This document shows, in pieces, positions 18,117 through 26,873 of a stretch of DNA of 64,000 bases (its first letter is position 1; each line of letters begins with the position of its first letter). The notes below the pieces were generated by a model. That model was given only the letters and a program-made list of their open reading frames with translations. It was not told the DNA's origin and did not search any database. The DNA is from Psychrosphaera haliotis. GTDB taxonomy: Bacteria > Pseudomonadota > Gammaproteobacteria > Enterobacterales > Alteromonadaceae. Location of the stretch: positions 186,001 through 250,000 of the forward strand of contig NZ_BAAAFQ010000001.1 of assembly GCF_039523615.1 (NCBI RefSeq), in the 5' to 3' direction. Position numbers and translations under genes: made by a program.

Positions 18117-20038
18117 AATTTTTTAACTCCATAGTTGTTTGTTTCTTTGTCTACTTCATTCAATGGCTCCTCTGTTTTGGCAGGGCTATTATCTTCATTC
18201 CGTTTTTCATTTGGCTGCTGATTAGTGTTAGCTCCAACCATAGTAACCAACTCGATTTCAGCTTCTTCAGGTGTAACCGGATCAGCATTTATATTAATTA
18301 GGCTTCCTGTTTTTCTTGGTGCTCTGTAGGTTGTCCATTCACTTTCATCACTCACGAAAACAGTCGCGCCATCAAGAATTTCTACGCCTTTGTCAGCCGC
18401 TCTTAGTTGAGAGAACGACTTACCATTCACTCTGCGAGTATTATTAGCTGTAATTAGCTCGATATTTAGCGGGTCACCTGAGATAACAGAAGGGACTATT
18501 ACGCTGACGTCATCAGCGTTCAAAGGGTCAACTAAAAAGTCCACTTTGTATTCCTTGAACTTCTTAGATTTTCGCATTTTGAAATATAGCTGCTGCAATT
18601 CTGGTGAATTGAACCAATTTCCCAAATGAAAAACTCCTTGGTTTTTGTTAAGCACACGACCTTTAACAAGCTCTCCTTTGTATTTCCTCAATTCAGGAAC
18701 ATCATCAATATCCATCAAAGGGTTAGATCTAAATCCTTTTTTCCATGCTTGATTTGGTGTAAGTCCATTAAGTCTATCAAGTTGAGTGTTGTGATATTCC
18801 TTTACGAAATTTGCAAACATAGTTCGAAATTGTTCGATTGTTAGGTGGGCCGCTTTTTTTACCGATATATCTGTATATTCATCAGGGTTATACTTCCCAA
18901 GGTAACCTTTAATGCCACGGAAAAAATTATCTCTCACATGTCGTATCAGTCTCTCTACTGCACCTTTAAGCCAAGGAGAGCGGGTAGGCGTAACGTCAAA
19001 TTCACATCCAGCAGCTTCAAGAAACGACCGTGTAGATTGAGCAATATAGCCAGCGCCAGCATCCATTAATATTCTTCTCGGAATTCCACTTTGGACATAA
19101 TTGGGGTCATGTTTTATTGACATAGCATGAGTTATGGCATTAACAACAAATCCACTTTGCTCACCTTTTTGACCAATTTGAATTGAATACCCCGGAATAC
19201 TTCCCGTTGTCGGTTCAAAAACAAAGTTGATACTCACAGTGCCGATGTAATAAACACGATCTAAGTAATATTCGATAATTCCGAGATTGAAGTGTGCAGT
19301 ATCGACTTGAAATTCTTCACCAAACTGAAGGTAATCACGTACATCCGTTACTAGTCTGAACTCTTTTCTTGCTTCACTAATTCCTTTTCGTTTTTCTGTC
19401 TCAAGTTTTGGACAAACTTTGTCAATTCTTCTCGTGAATGTTCTCTCTGGAGGGATGTAGTCATAACCTATTCGCTTACACACAGCGACAAATTGTTTGT
19501 AAGTTCCACGTTTGTGTAACCCTTCACGCTTCAAGTAATGTTTACGTATTACTTTATCAATAAGAGACTCCAATTCTGGAGTCAGTCCCGTTCCTCTGCC
19601 TTTTTTTCCTAAAACTTGTTTTCTGATATCGCAATCATGCTCTAGATAATCGCGCACCCATCGGCTAACAGTTGAATCTCCCGGTCTATCTAAATCATTT
19701 CTTGTAGCAAATACAGATGTTACTATCTGTTTTCGTATTTCTGGACTGTGGCATTTATCGTGGCGGAGCATCGGTAATATATATGCTTCACGCATTTCCA
19801 TTTCTTTCATATGCTTTTTTGAAATGCGAAAACCATTTACTGCTTTATTACATTGTTTCAGCAGTCTTATTACTCCGTTAGAATGCAGCGTCAAAAAGTC
19901 ATCATAATCAATCTCACCTAATTTTTCGTTTTCGTACCGAATTAAAACAATATGAGGCTCATCTTCCAAAACGGTTAAAATCACTCCTTTTTGTGAACCG
20001 TAGATGATCTTACTACCCTTTAGATCAAAGTAATTCAT
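18110..20038 (-). CDS. tnsB: TnsB-family DDE transposase (rve core)
   Basis: 642 residues with N-terminal helix-turn-helix regions (about 75-210), a retroviral-integrase-type core with D246 (FQVDTAHF), D326 (LMDAGAGY) and E362 (KGAVERLI), giving D-D-35-E, and a Mu-C-like beta domain after it (QLRAADKG region). TnsB binds the repeated sites in the transposon ends and joins 3' ends to the target. Start overlaps the tnsA stop as ATGA. All catalytic residues are present, so the element may be active. Confidence 0.95.
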   Translation of the reverse strand: MNYFDLKGSKIIYGSQKGVILTVLEDEPHIVLIRYENEKLGEIDYDDFLTLHSNGVIRLLKQCNKAVNGFRISKKHMKEMEMREAYILPMLRHDKCHSPEIRKQIVTSVFATRNDLDRPGDSTVSRWVRDYLEHDCDIRKQVLGKKGRGTGLTPELESLIDKVIRKHYLKREGLHKRGTYKQFVAVCKRIGYDYIPPERTFTRRIDKVCPKLETEKRKGISEARKEFRLVTDVRDYLQFGEEFQVDTAHFNLGIIEYYLDRVYYIGTVSINFVFEPTTGSIPGYSIQIGQKGEQSGFVVNAITHAMSIKHDPNYVQSGIPRRILMDAGAGYIAQSTRSFLEAAGCEFDVTPTRSPWLKGAVERLIRHVRDNFFRGIKGYLGKYNPDEYTDISVKKAAHLTIEQFRTMFANFVKEYHNTQLDRLNGLTPNQAWKKGFRSNPLMDIDDVPELRKYKGELVKGRVLNKNQGVFHLGNWFNSPELQQLYFKMRKSKKFKEYKVDFLVDPLNADDVSVIVPSVISGDPLNIELITANNTRRVNGKSFSQLRAADKGVEILDGATVFVSDESEWTTYRAPRKTGSLININADPVTPEEAEIELVTMVGANTNQQPNEKRNEDNSPAKTEEPLNEVDKETNNYGVKKLW

Positions 20039-20658
20039 AGGTTCACCTCCACTGGAGTGCTTGGGACAAATTCACACTCAAAATCAAAAACAACCTTTTT
20101 TTGAGCCAAAAGCGCAAAGGGAAAAGAAGGAGGGGAATTAAAATGGGAAACCACACCAAACAAATCATCCAGTGTTTGCACTGTCCTAAGGTGTTTTCCG
20201 ACTTTCTTTAGATCAAATCTAGTTAAGTCAAATCTGCGGTAAGGGTAAAGCCGTTGTAAATTACTAACCATTGAACCTTTATCGATATCACTATATTTCC
20301 ATCGAACAAGTTTTTGGCCGTATCTCAGCATGAGACGTTCATCAACTTTATCAAGACGTAACGAAACGTCTGGATCATCAAACTGATAATCCATCTTTAG
20401 TTCCCTTAATTCTTTAGTTTTATCAATGAGTAAGACACCAAAGTCAACAGTGTATCGACTTAATGGTTTATTAGGGTCTGGTTTGACAGATGCTGGCTGT
20501 GCTCGATACGAAATAACATTGTCATCAAATTCAAGATACTTTGCCGCAGTGCGTTCTGCTTCTGAATCTAACTTAAATGTTAAGCCAGTCTTAATTGACG
20601 GAAAATAGCGGGTTTGTTTTCCAGAGAAGTCGCTTTGTCTTCTTTGATTATTTGGCAC
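20035..20658 (-). CDS. tnsA: TnsA-family endonuclease
   Basis: 207 residues from GTG at 20658, supported by AAGGAGG seven bases upstream. Candidate catalytic residues are E33/E35 (LDSEAERTA), D72 (TVDFGVLL) and E86-L-K88, the restriction-enzyme-like triad of TnsA, which cuts the 5' ends so that transposition is cut-and-paste. It is shorter than Tn7 TnsA (about 273 aa), mostly in the C-terminal TnsC-contact part. First gene of the operon. Confidence 0.93.
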   Translation of the reverse strand: MPNNQRRQSDFSGKQTRYFPSIKTGLTFKLDSEAERTAAKYLEFDDNVISYRAQPASVKPDPNKPLSRYTVDFGVLLIDKTKELRELKMDYQFDDPDVSLRLDKVDERLMLRYGQKLVRWKYSDIDKGSMVSNLQRLYPYRRFDLTRFDLKKVGKHLRTVQTLDDLFGVVSHFNSPPSFPFALLAQKKVVFDFECEFVPSTPVEVNL

Positions 20659-20780
20659 ACTGGTAACCTCCTTAACTATACTGCATTACATAGTGTGTAT
20701 ATAGTATTGATCAAAGGTTTTGAATCTGTCAAGAATAAATGCTACATTTCTCAGTATGTAAATATGGGTTTGATAATAAA
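20659..20780. promoter_or_regulatory. Divergent promoter between tnsA and the half-hsdS gene
   Basis: On the minus strand TTGATC (20714-20709), 16 bases, then TATGTA (20692-20687) precede the tnsA ribosome-binding site at 20667-20673. The octamer TTGATCAA (20707-20714) is palindromic and could serve both directions or bind a regulator. No clear sigma-70 -10 box was identified for the rightward gene. Confidence 0.5.
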
Positions 20781-21371
20781 ATGAAAAATGAACAACTCTC
20801 ACAATATGCAGACATTTCAACTGGGCGTTCTTTCCGGGGGGCCATAAAAAAGGTTGATAAAGAAGGCTATAAGGTGATCCAGATTGGCGATGTTCTTTTT
20901 GAAAAGGGCAAAGCAACCGTTGATTTTGAGCAATTAACTCAGACTGGATTAAACACAAATAGAAAAGTGGATTGTTTAAGTGATGGAGATTTGATCATGA
21001 TTGCTAAGGGGAAAGAGAAGCATTTAGTTTTACTAAAAAATGTTCCGGAGAAAGTTATATGTACCCAACATTTTTTTGTAATCAAACCCAACTCACAATT
21101 TGCCAACATTACTAGTAACTTCCTAAAGGCTTATCTAGAGTCTGATTTTGCTAGGGAATGGTTAAACGCTAACTCTGGTGGGAATTATCAAAGCACTTTA
21201 AGCAAGGCAACAATAGAAAAGCTTCCTATACCTGACCTTTCTGACAAAAATGGCACGGATTTCATTGAGTATATCTTGAGCGTAATTGAAGAATTAGAAA
21301 AATATAATCAACTAATAGAGGCAAGAAAAAACCAAGTAGCCGGGTTAATAACTGAGATGGTGAAGCAATGA
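20781..21371 (+). CDS. Half-length HsdS-like specificity protein (one target recognition domain)
   Basis: About 196 residues from the ATG at 20781; the frame extends to 20739, but the extra residues do not resemble the family. One target recognition domain (YKVIQIGDVL, then HFFVIKPN and EKLPIPDLSDK) is followed by a coiled coil (residues about 155-196). Normal HsdS has two such units; half-length forms can dimerise. It is transcribed away from tnsA and coupled to the next gene by an ATGA overlap. It probably gives DNA sequence recognition to the partner methyltransferase-like protein. Confidence 0.75.
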   Translation: MKNEQLSQYADISTGRSFRGAIKKVDKEGYKVIQIGDVLFEKGKATVDFEQLTQTGLNTNRKVDCLSDGDLIMIAKGKEKHLVLLKNVPEKVICTQHFFVIKPNSQFANITSNFLKAYLESDFAREWLNANSGGNYQSTLSKATIEKLPIPDLSDKNGTDFIEYILSVIEELEKYNQLIEARKNQVAGLITEMVKQ

Positions 21372-22759
21372 TGACTAACGAATTAGCAGTAAAATTTGTA
21401 GAAGCTTATAAAGGCAGCGATTTGTTGCCAGCCAATATAGATGCAAGACTGTCCTTTCTAGCTTTGTTAGCCATTGAGTTACTTGCGATCACAGAGCAGG
21501 GTAAATACCAGAAGTTCTTAACGAACCTACAAGATTCTGATGATATTAAGTCAATTGACGTTGAAAAGTTTGATTTCTCTGAATCTGAACAGTTAGTTGC
21601 AAAACAAGCAATAACTCATTGTAATGATGTAAAAATCAATAAGCTCCTGAGTAGATTCAATGAGATACAAGAAGCGTTTGACTTAAGTAAGTTGACGCGT
21701 TTCGAATCAATTACGTTATACGAACAAACTCTCAAATTATTGCAAGAACCAAAAGTCTTTGAATTGATCCAAAGTGATGCGAAAGGTTTTGATTTTCAAC
21801 TGCGGCCCGATGATTTTTCTAGATTGATAGCAAGTATCGTCAAAAGTAATGAGAAATTAGCTGTATATGATGCAATGGCTTCAACTGGTGAATTAAGTAA
21901 TTTTCTTGCGCAATTAAACCCGCACTGGCACTTTACAACTGAGAGCTTGCTTCAAAACCCTTACTATCTTGTACACAAGTTTGTGCTAGCCGGGAATGAC
22001 GATTGTGTAGTAAGCCAGAGTTATTCACTCAATAGTACTCCATTTATAAAAGCTTCAACTTTTGACTTAGCGTTTGCGCTGTATGAGCCAACAGCCGTTA
22101 GAAAATCAGCAAGTCCCAAAGTCAAAAAGTCTAAAGAAGGCGGCTCATTAAGTGGTCACTATGACCCAAAAAGAATAGATCTAGATATAATTTCCACTCA
22201 ATACAATGACCATGCATTGATTCAACACCTCATCTGGTCAATTAACGAAACAGGAATTGCAATAGCATTTTTAGGACGAGGCGCATTGCAACGTATAGAA
22301 GAGGCTAAGTCTCGCAAATACCTTATTGAAAACAATTTTGTTGATGCGGTTATTCAGCTACCAACGAGCTTAATAAGTGCTAGAACAGTTGATTTGTTTG
22401 CAGTAATTCTTCGGAAAAATAAGAAAACCGATGATATCTTGTTCATCGATGCATCTTTTTACTTCAATCGTGATATCAAGCGCAACAGACTAATTCGTGA
22501 AGATGAAATAGCAAATATTCTCTCTGCTCGGAAAAACATTCCTGACATTTGCCAAGTGATGACCAATGGGCAAGTTGAAGAGTTAAGCCGGATTGATGAA
22601 GCCACCAATGAATCGAACTACTCTTTAAACGTAGCGAGTTACATTAGTAGAAGCAAACAGTTCGTAGATCCCACTTCAATTAATGAGTTAATAGACGAGC
22701 TAAGCTTAATCCAAGAAATCTCAAACCAGTTATTCAACAAATTAATGAAAGAAATTTGA
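21368..22759 (+). CDS. HsdM-like protein with lost catalytic motifs (pseudo-methyltransferase)
   Basis: 463 residues resembling the HsdM/N6-adenine methylase fold, but with the key motifs replaced. The SAM-binding loop, normally DPxxGxGG, reads YDAMASTGEL (167-176). The catalytic NPPF position after FDL reads ALYEPT (237-242). The downstream methylase-like stretch is retained: a strand with IAIAFLGRGAL, then FVDAVIQLPTSLIS and DLFAVILRKN. The frame is intact and overlaps the half-hsdS, so it seems maintained as a non-catalytic protein. A DNA-bound scaffold or repressor role is inferred. It could also be a decayed modification enzyme. Confidence 0.7.
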   Translation: MMTNELAVKFVEAYKGSDLLPANIDARLSFLALLAIELLAITEQGKYQKFLTNLQDSDDIKSIDVEKFDFSESEQLVAKQAITHCNDVKINKLLSRFNEIQEAFDLSKLTRFESITLYEQTLKLLQEPKVFELIQSDAKGFDFQLRPDDFSRLIASIVKSNEKLAVYDAMASTGELSNFLAQLNPHWHFTTESLLQNPYYLVHKFVLAGNDDCVVSQSYSLNSTPFIKASTFDLAFALYEPTAVRKSASPKVKKSKEGGSLSGHYDPKRIDLDIISTQYNDHALIQHLIWSINETGIAIAFLGRGALQRIEEAKSRKYLIENNFVDAVIQLPTSLISARTVDLFAVILRKNKKTDDILFIDASFYFNRDIKRNRLIREDEIANILSARKNIPDICQVMTNGQVEELSRIDEATNESNYSLNVASYISRSKQFVDPTSINELIDELSLIQEISNQLFNKLMKEI

Positions 22760-22820
22760 AAATAATTGTCATTCAATATCAACAGCTTAATGGTTAAGTT
22801 ATTGTTTTTATACATATTTG

Positions 22821-22826
22821 TATAAT
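22821..22826 (+). promoter_or_regulatory. Extended -10 promoter element
   Basis: TGTATAAT (TATAAT at 22821-22826) lies about 60 bases before the 125-aa gene. The small inverted repeat ATACA-TATT-TGTAT overlaps its upstream side. Confidence 0.5.
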
Positions 22827-22884
22827 GACAAGTTTAGTAACCTCTTCTATAGATTTAGATGTTTATATAAAAGAGGTGAGTAAC

Positions 22885-23262
22885 ATGCAGCAAATAGACA
22901 GTAACCAAGAAAAACCTGAATATAATGATTTTCAGATAGATTCCTTAAAAACATATTTACGGGAAGTAACCGTTGTTTCAGTGGTTGATAAAGTGGATGG
23001 AGAGTTGATAGAAATAGCTCAAATACTACACGGCTTTGTTGAACTTGATGAAACACAAAGATTTTCTCATGATGATGTTGTGATTTCATCTCCTGTTGAA
23101 ATATCATCTAACCATAATACGCAATTTATTACTAAGTCAGGCTCTTATTATGTGAGTTGCGATAAAGTAAAGCACGCCACATTGAATGGTCTAGAATGGC
23201 TAAAAATGCGGCAAACACTGATGAATCCAAAAGATATTTTGATTTTGAAATATCTCTCTTAG
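22885..23262 (+). CDS. Hypothetical protein in the defence cargo
   Basis: 125 residues from the ATG at 22885, chosen for the ribosome-binding site AGAGGTGAG five bases upstream; a frame start at 22825 lacks one. The protein is acidic with no signal or membrane segment. The middle reads LKTYLREVTVVSVVDKVDGELIEI and the end FITKSGSYYVSCDK, a short beta pattern. I do not recognise the family. It has its own promoter-like element and is closed by a terminator, so it is a single-gene unit between the pseudo-methyltransferase pair and the WYL regulator. Confidence 0.65.
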   Translation: MQQIDSNQEKPEYNDFQIDSLKTYLREVTVVSVVDKVDGELIEIAQILHGFVELDETQRFSHDDVVISSPVEISSNHNTQFITKSGSYYVSCDKVKHATLNGLEWLKMRQTLMNPKDILILKYLS

Positions 23263-23268
23263 TCAAAA

Positions 23269-23307
23269 GATAAACGAAAAGGGCTTAACTGCTCCTTTTC
23301 TTTTATC
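23269..23307. terminator. Terminator between the 125-aa gene and the WYL regulator
   Basis: GATAAACGAAAAGG pairs with CCTTTTCTTTTATC (14 bp, one mismatch) around an 11-base loop, directly after the stop at 23262. Confidence 0.8.
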
Positions 23308-23340
23308 TGGACATTGACGTGATTATCAAAATGATACACA

Positions 23341-23374
23341 CTAACTTTATTACTTTATAAGAATAATAAGTTAG
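23341..23374 (+). promoter_or_regulatory. Palindromic operator abutting the WYL start codon
   Basis: CTAACTTTATTA ... TAATAAGTTAG is a near-perfect inverted repeat that ends at the base before the ATG at 23375. It covers the position of the ribosome-binding site, and no Shine-Dalgarno sequence is visible. BrxR/CapW-type WYL repressors bind inverted repeats before their own gene, so this is a likely self-operator. Confidence 0.65.
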
Positions 23375-24241
23375 ATGGACCTCGAAAACGTCAGTTACGC
23401 ACAAAAACAACGTCTTGCTTACATTGATTTTAAGCTGATGTTCACAAGTTTGGTAACGCGTAACGAAATTATACAACGCTTTGAATGCGGTACTGCCGCA
23501 GCATCACGCGATTTAGCCCTTTATAAACAGCTCGCGCCAAAAAATCTCAAGTACAACACAACTGAAAAGCAGTACATTATTGAGTCTAGCTTTAAACCGC
23601 TATTCAATCACGATGCTCGTAAAACCCTTGTTAAATTAGCTAATGAGATTTCAGATGGTTTTGATGCGATTAGTGATACAAAATTTCCTATTGAAGCACC
23701 CAGCGCGTTGAATGTCCCTGATTTGATGATTGTTGCTCGTATCTCGCAAGCCATCTTTCAAAACAAAGCGATAAACATCATATACACCTCATTGTCGAGT
23801 GGCTCAAATTCTAGAGACATCGTGCCGCACTCAATTATCGACAATGGCCTCCGTTGGCATGTTCGAGCTTATGACAGAAAATCAGAAGGGTTTCGTGATT
23901 TTGTATTAACTCGAATTACAAAAGTAACAGTGAAGTCTGGTTTAACAAAAGCGCATGAAAACAAAGAACAAGATAAAGACTGGAATACATTTACTTCATT
24001 AGAACTGGTTCCACACCCTAAAAATATCCAACATCCAACTGCGATAGCCTTGGATTACGGCATGGTTGATGGGAGTATGACTGTCAAAGCAAGAGTCGCT
24101 CTAACAGGCTATTTATTAAGGCGGTGGAATGTTGATTGCTCAGACAATGCTGAACTTAACGGCAATGAATATCAGCTTTATCTCAATAACAAACAATTGA
24201 TATCTGGGGCAGGGAATTTGACTTTAGCCCCCGGTTTTTAA
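23375..24241 (+). CDS. WYL-domain regulator of the defence cargo (BrxR/CapW-like)
   Basis: 288 residues: N-terminal winged-helix region with TRNEIIQRFECGTAAASRDL (about 27-46), WYL domain with INIIYTSLSSGSNSRDIVPH and NGLRWHVRAYD, and a C-terminal LLRRWNVDC segment. Regulators of this type repress phage-defence operons until infection. It directly precedes hsdM (55 bases) and carries a palindrome at its start. It is a close paralogue of the chromosomal regulator at 11813, outside the transposon. Confidence 0.9.
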   Translation: MDLENVSYAQKQRLAYIDFKLMFTSLVTRNEIIQRFECGTAAASRDLALYKQLAPKNLKYNTTEKQYIIESSFKPLFNHDARKTLVKLANEISDGFDAISDTKFPIEAPSALNVPDLMIVARISQAIFQNKAINIIYTSLSSGSNSRDIVPHSIIDNGLRWHVRAYDRKSEGFRDFVLTRITKVTVKSGLTKAHENKEQDKDWNTFTSLELVPHPKNIQHPTAIALDYGMVDGSMTVKARVALTGYLLRRWNVDCSDNAELNGNEYQLYLNNKQLISGAGNLTLAPGF

Positions 24242-24296
24242 ATATAGATTTTTAGAATGTAAGTTAACTTACAGTTCTTACAGGGATTAAAAACAC

Positions 24297-26873
24297 ATGA
24301 AACATAAACTGACATTAACAAGATTAGAAAGCCTGCTATTTAAAGCGTGTGACATATTACGCGGCAAAATGGATGCCTCGGAATATAAAGAATACATCTT
24401 CGGTATGTTGTTCTTAAAGCGCATGTCTGATCAGTTTGAAGCAGATAAAGCCGCTATCCGCGCCCGTTTAGAAAAAGAAGGTAAATCTGAAGCTGCAATT
24501 GAAAAGCTTGTTTCTTTGCCTTCTCAGTTTGATTACTTTGTCCCAGAAGCAGCATCATGGTCAACTATTAAGCACGTTAAGAAAAACGTGGGGACTGAGC
24601 TAAATAAAGCGCTTGCTGCACTTGAAGATGCCAATATCAAAAAGGGTCTTGAAGATGTACTAAAGCATATCAACTTCAACAAAAAAGTTGGTAAAAAGCC
24701 GATGGAAGACAAAGTGTTGATTGATTTCATTCAGCACTTTGACCAAAAAGATTTTACGTTAACTAATGAGTGCTTTGAGTTTCCTGATTTACTTGGTGCA
24801 GCCTACGAATACTTAATCAAATTCTTTGCCGACAGCGCAGGTAAAAAAGGTGGTGAATTCTATACGCCTTCTGAAGTAGTTCGCTTGTTAGTTGAATTAC
24901 TTCAACCCGGTGAAGGGATGGAAATATACGACCCAACCGTTGGCAGTGGCGGTATGCTCATCCAAAGTAAAAAATACGTTGAAGAAACAGGCGGTGACGT
25001 AAACAAGATAGACTTATTCGGGCAGGAAGACAGCGGCACCACATGGTCTATTTGTAAAATGAATATGATTTTGCACGGAGTAGGTGGTGCGAATATTCAA
25101 AATGAAGATACTCTTGCCAAACCCCAGCATATTGATGCGAATGGCGAAATCCGTACTTATTCAAGGGTGATCGCGAATCCACCATTTTCTCAAAACTACA
25201 GTCGTGATGGCATGAAACACCAAAGCCGTTTCCATACATGGCTTCCTGAGGGCGGTAAAAAAGCTGATTTTATGTTTGTTCAACACATGTTGGCTTCCCT
25301 CAAACAAGACGGCAAGATGGCAGTGGTAATGCCACATGGTGTGTTGTTCCGTGGCGGTGAAGAAAAAACGTGTCGCCAAAAGTTCATCGAAGAAGGGATT
25401 TTAGAGGCGGTTATTGGTTTACCACAAGGTTTATTCTATGGAACTGGCATCCCTGCTTGTGTCTTAGTATTTAACAAGGCTAATGCGGCTAAGCGCAAAC
25501 ATGTTGTATTTATCAATGCGGATCGCGAATACAAAGAAGGTAAAAACCAAAACAGCCTTCGCCCAGAAGACATTGAAAAAATCACTCATGTATATGAATC
25601 AATCACATCAGATACTGATAACAATGTAGAAAAATACGCACGTGCAGTGCCTGTTAGTGAACTTGAGCATGAAGAATTCAATTTAAACATTAGACGTTAT
25701 GTTGATAACAGCCCAGCACCTGAGCCTCATGATGTAAGAGCACATTTAAACGGTGGTGTACCTGCTGATGAAGTTAACAGCCTTGAATCTCACTGGAAAA
25801 ATTATGCCAAATTAAAAGAAGCGTTGTTTACTTTAGGCCACCCTAAACAAACAGATGGCGACTCGCTATCTTCAATATATTGGTCTTTTGCTCCGGCTAT
25901 TGAAAGTAAAGCCGACATTAAAACAACTATAGAAAACCACCCTCAACTAATTGGTAAGCATAATGCTTTTTATAGGCAGTTAGATAACTGGTGGAGTGCG
26001 CACTTTGTTCCGCAATTCCATAAACTCGGCGACGAAAAATTAGGTTCTAAAGGTGTTTTTGCGTTAAGGCGTGATGCCCTAAACAGTATTGTAGGTGCCT
26101 TATTACCCGAAAACTTGCTAACTATTTATCAAGTGCGTGGTGCTATGGCGAACAATTTTAAACAACATGAGGCGGATCTTAAATCTATTGCCAACTCAGG
26201 TTGGAATGCTGAGTTAATTCCAGACGAAGAAATTCTTGAATCTCAATTCCCAGAGGTACTAGCAAACCTTAAAAAAGATGCTGCCAGAATTACAGAGTTG
26301 GAAGCATTGTTTGCTGCGGTAAATGAGTCAACTGAAGATGATGAACCAGCAGAGGACGAGTCTGAATCAGGCGTGTTTCCAAAAACTCAGGTGAAAGCAC
26401 TTAAAGATGGCAAAAAAGAAAACAACGGTCAGCTTCGTGATTTAAAGAAAGAGCTAAAGTTTGCCAAAAAAGAAGACCCTACACGCGCATTGCAGCTAGA
26501 AGCTAGCATTGAAAAGTTAACCTCAGCTAATGCTGAGATAGACGCAAAGTTAGAACAACATACCACTCTTGAAAAAGAACTGAAAGAGCTAAAAGCAGGC
26601 ATTAAAGAAGGTGAAAAGAAAAAAGAAGATCTAGTTGATGCTGCGCGTGAAAAAATCACACCAGAAGAAGCTAAAGCACTTATTGAGGCACGCTTTAAAC
26701 AGCAGATGGTTGATAGCTATGCTAGCTACCTGCGCCAACTAGTTACACAACTAATTAAAGCGGTTGAAAACCTTCATAATAAATACGCAATAACAGCTAA
26801 AGATATTCTTGCTGAACGTGAACAGCAGTCAACTTTACTAAATGGTTTCTTAGTGGAGTTGGGTTATGAATAA
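24297..26873 (+). CDS. hsdM: Type I restriction-modification methyltransferase subunit HsdM
   Basis: 858 residues. N-terminal HsdM helical domain, SAM motif I DPTVGSGGM (212-220) and catalytic NPPF (294-297), so it should methylate adenine. The C-terminal part beyond about residue 480 is long and ends in a highly charged coiled coil (about 640-790), larger than the common HsdM of about 500 aa. It works with HsdS for sequence recognition and with HsdR for cleavage. It overlaps hsdS by 8 bases. Confidence 0.96.
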   Translation: MKHKLTLTRLESLLFKACDILRGKMDASEYKEYIFGMLFLKRMSDQFEADKAAIRARLEKEGKSEAAIEKLVSLPSQFDYFVPEAASWSTIKHVKKNVGTELNKALAALEDANIKKGLEDVLKHINFNKKVGKKPMEDKVLIDFIQHFDQKDFTLTNECFEFPDLLGAAYEYLIKFFADSAGKKGGEFYTPSEVVRLLVELLQPGEGMEIYDPTVGSGGMLIQSKKYVEETGGDVNKIDLFGQEDSGTTWSICKMNMILHGVGGANIQNEDTLAKPQHIDANGEIRTYSRVIANPPFSQNYSRDGMKHQSRFHTWLPEGGKKADFMFVQHMLASLKQDGKMAVVMPHGVLFRGGEEKTCRQKFIEEGILEAVIGLPQGLFYGTGIPACVLVFNKANAAKRKHVVFINADREYKEGKNQNSLRPEDIEKITHVYESITSDTDNNVEKYARAVPVSELEHEEFNLNIRRYVDNSPAPEPHDVRAHLNGGVPADEVNSLESHWKNYAKLKEALFTLGHPKQTDGDSLSSIYWSFAPAIESKADIKTTIENHPQLIGKHNAFYRQLDNWWSAHFVPQFHKLGDEKLGSKGVFALRRDALNSIVGALLPENLLTIYQVRGAMANNFKQHEADLKSIANSGWNAELIPDEEILESQFPEVLANLKKDAARITELEALFAAVNESTEDDEPAEDESESGVFPKTQVKALKDGKKENNGQLRDLKKELKFAKKEDPTRALQLEASIEKLTSANAEIDAKLEQHTTLEKELKELKAGIKEGEKKKEDLVDAAREKITPEEAKALIEARFKQQMVDSYASYLRQLVTQLIKAVENLHNKYAITAKDILAEREQQSTLLNGFLVELGYE

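Noticed and set aside
15412..20658. A CRISPR-guided Tn7 relative
   Set aside because: No cas genes and no direct-repeat/spacer array were seen anywhere in the window.
20695..20704. GTGTATATAG shared with the left terminus (15182-15191), considered as an alternative right end close to tnsA
   Set aside because: The copies are in direct, not inverted, orientation, no TGAGATTG site or flanking TAAG accompanies it, and it is AT-rich; the end at 37969 fits much better.
21368..22759. Calling the HsdM-like gene a functional methyltransferase or a frameshifted pseudogene
   Set aside because: The SAM and NPPF motifs are replaced without any frame break; an intact, probably non-catalytic protein fits better than either label.
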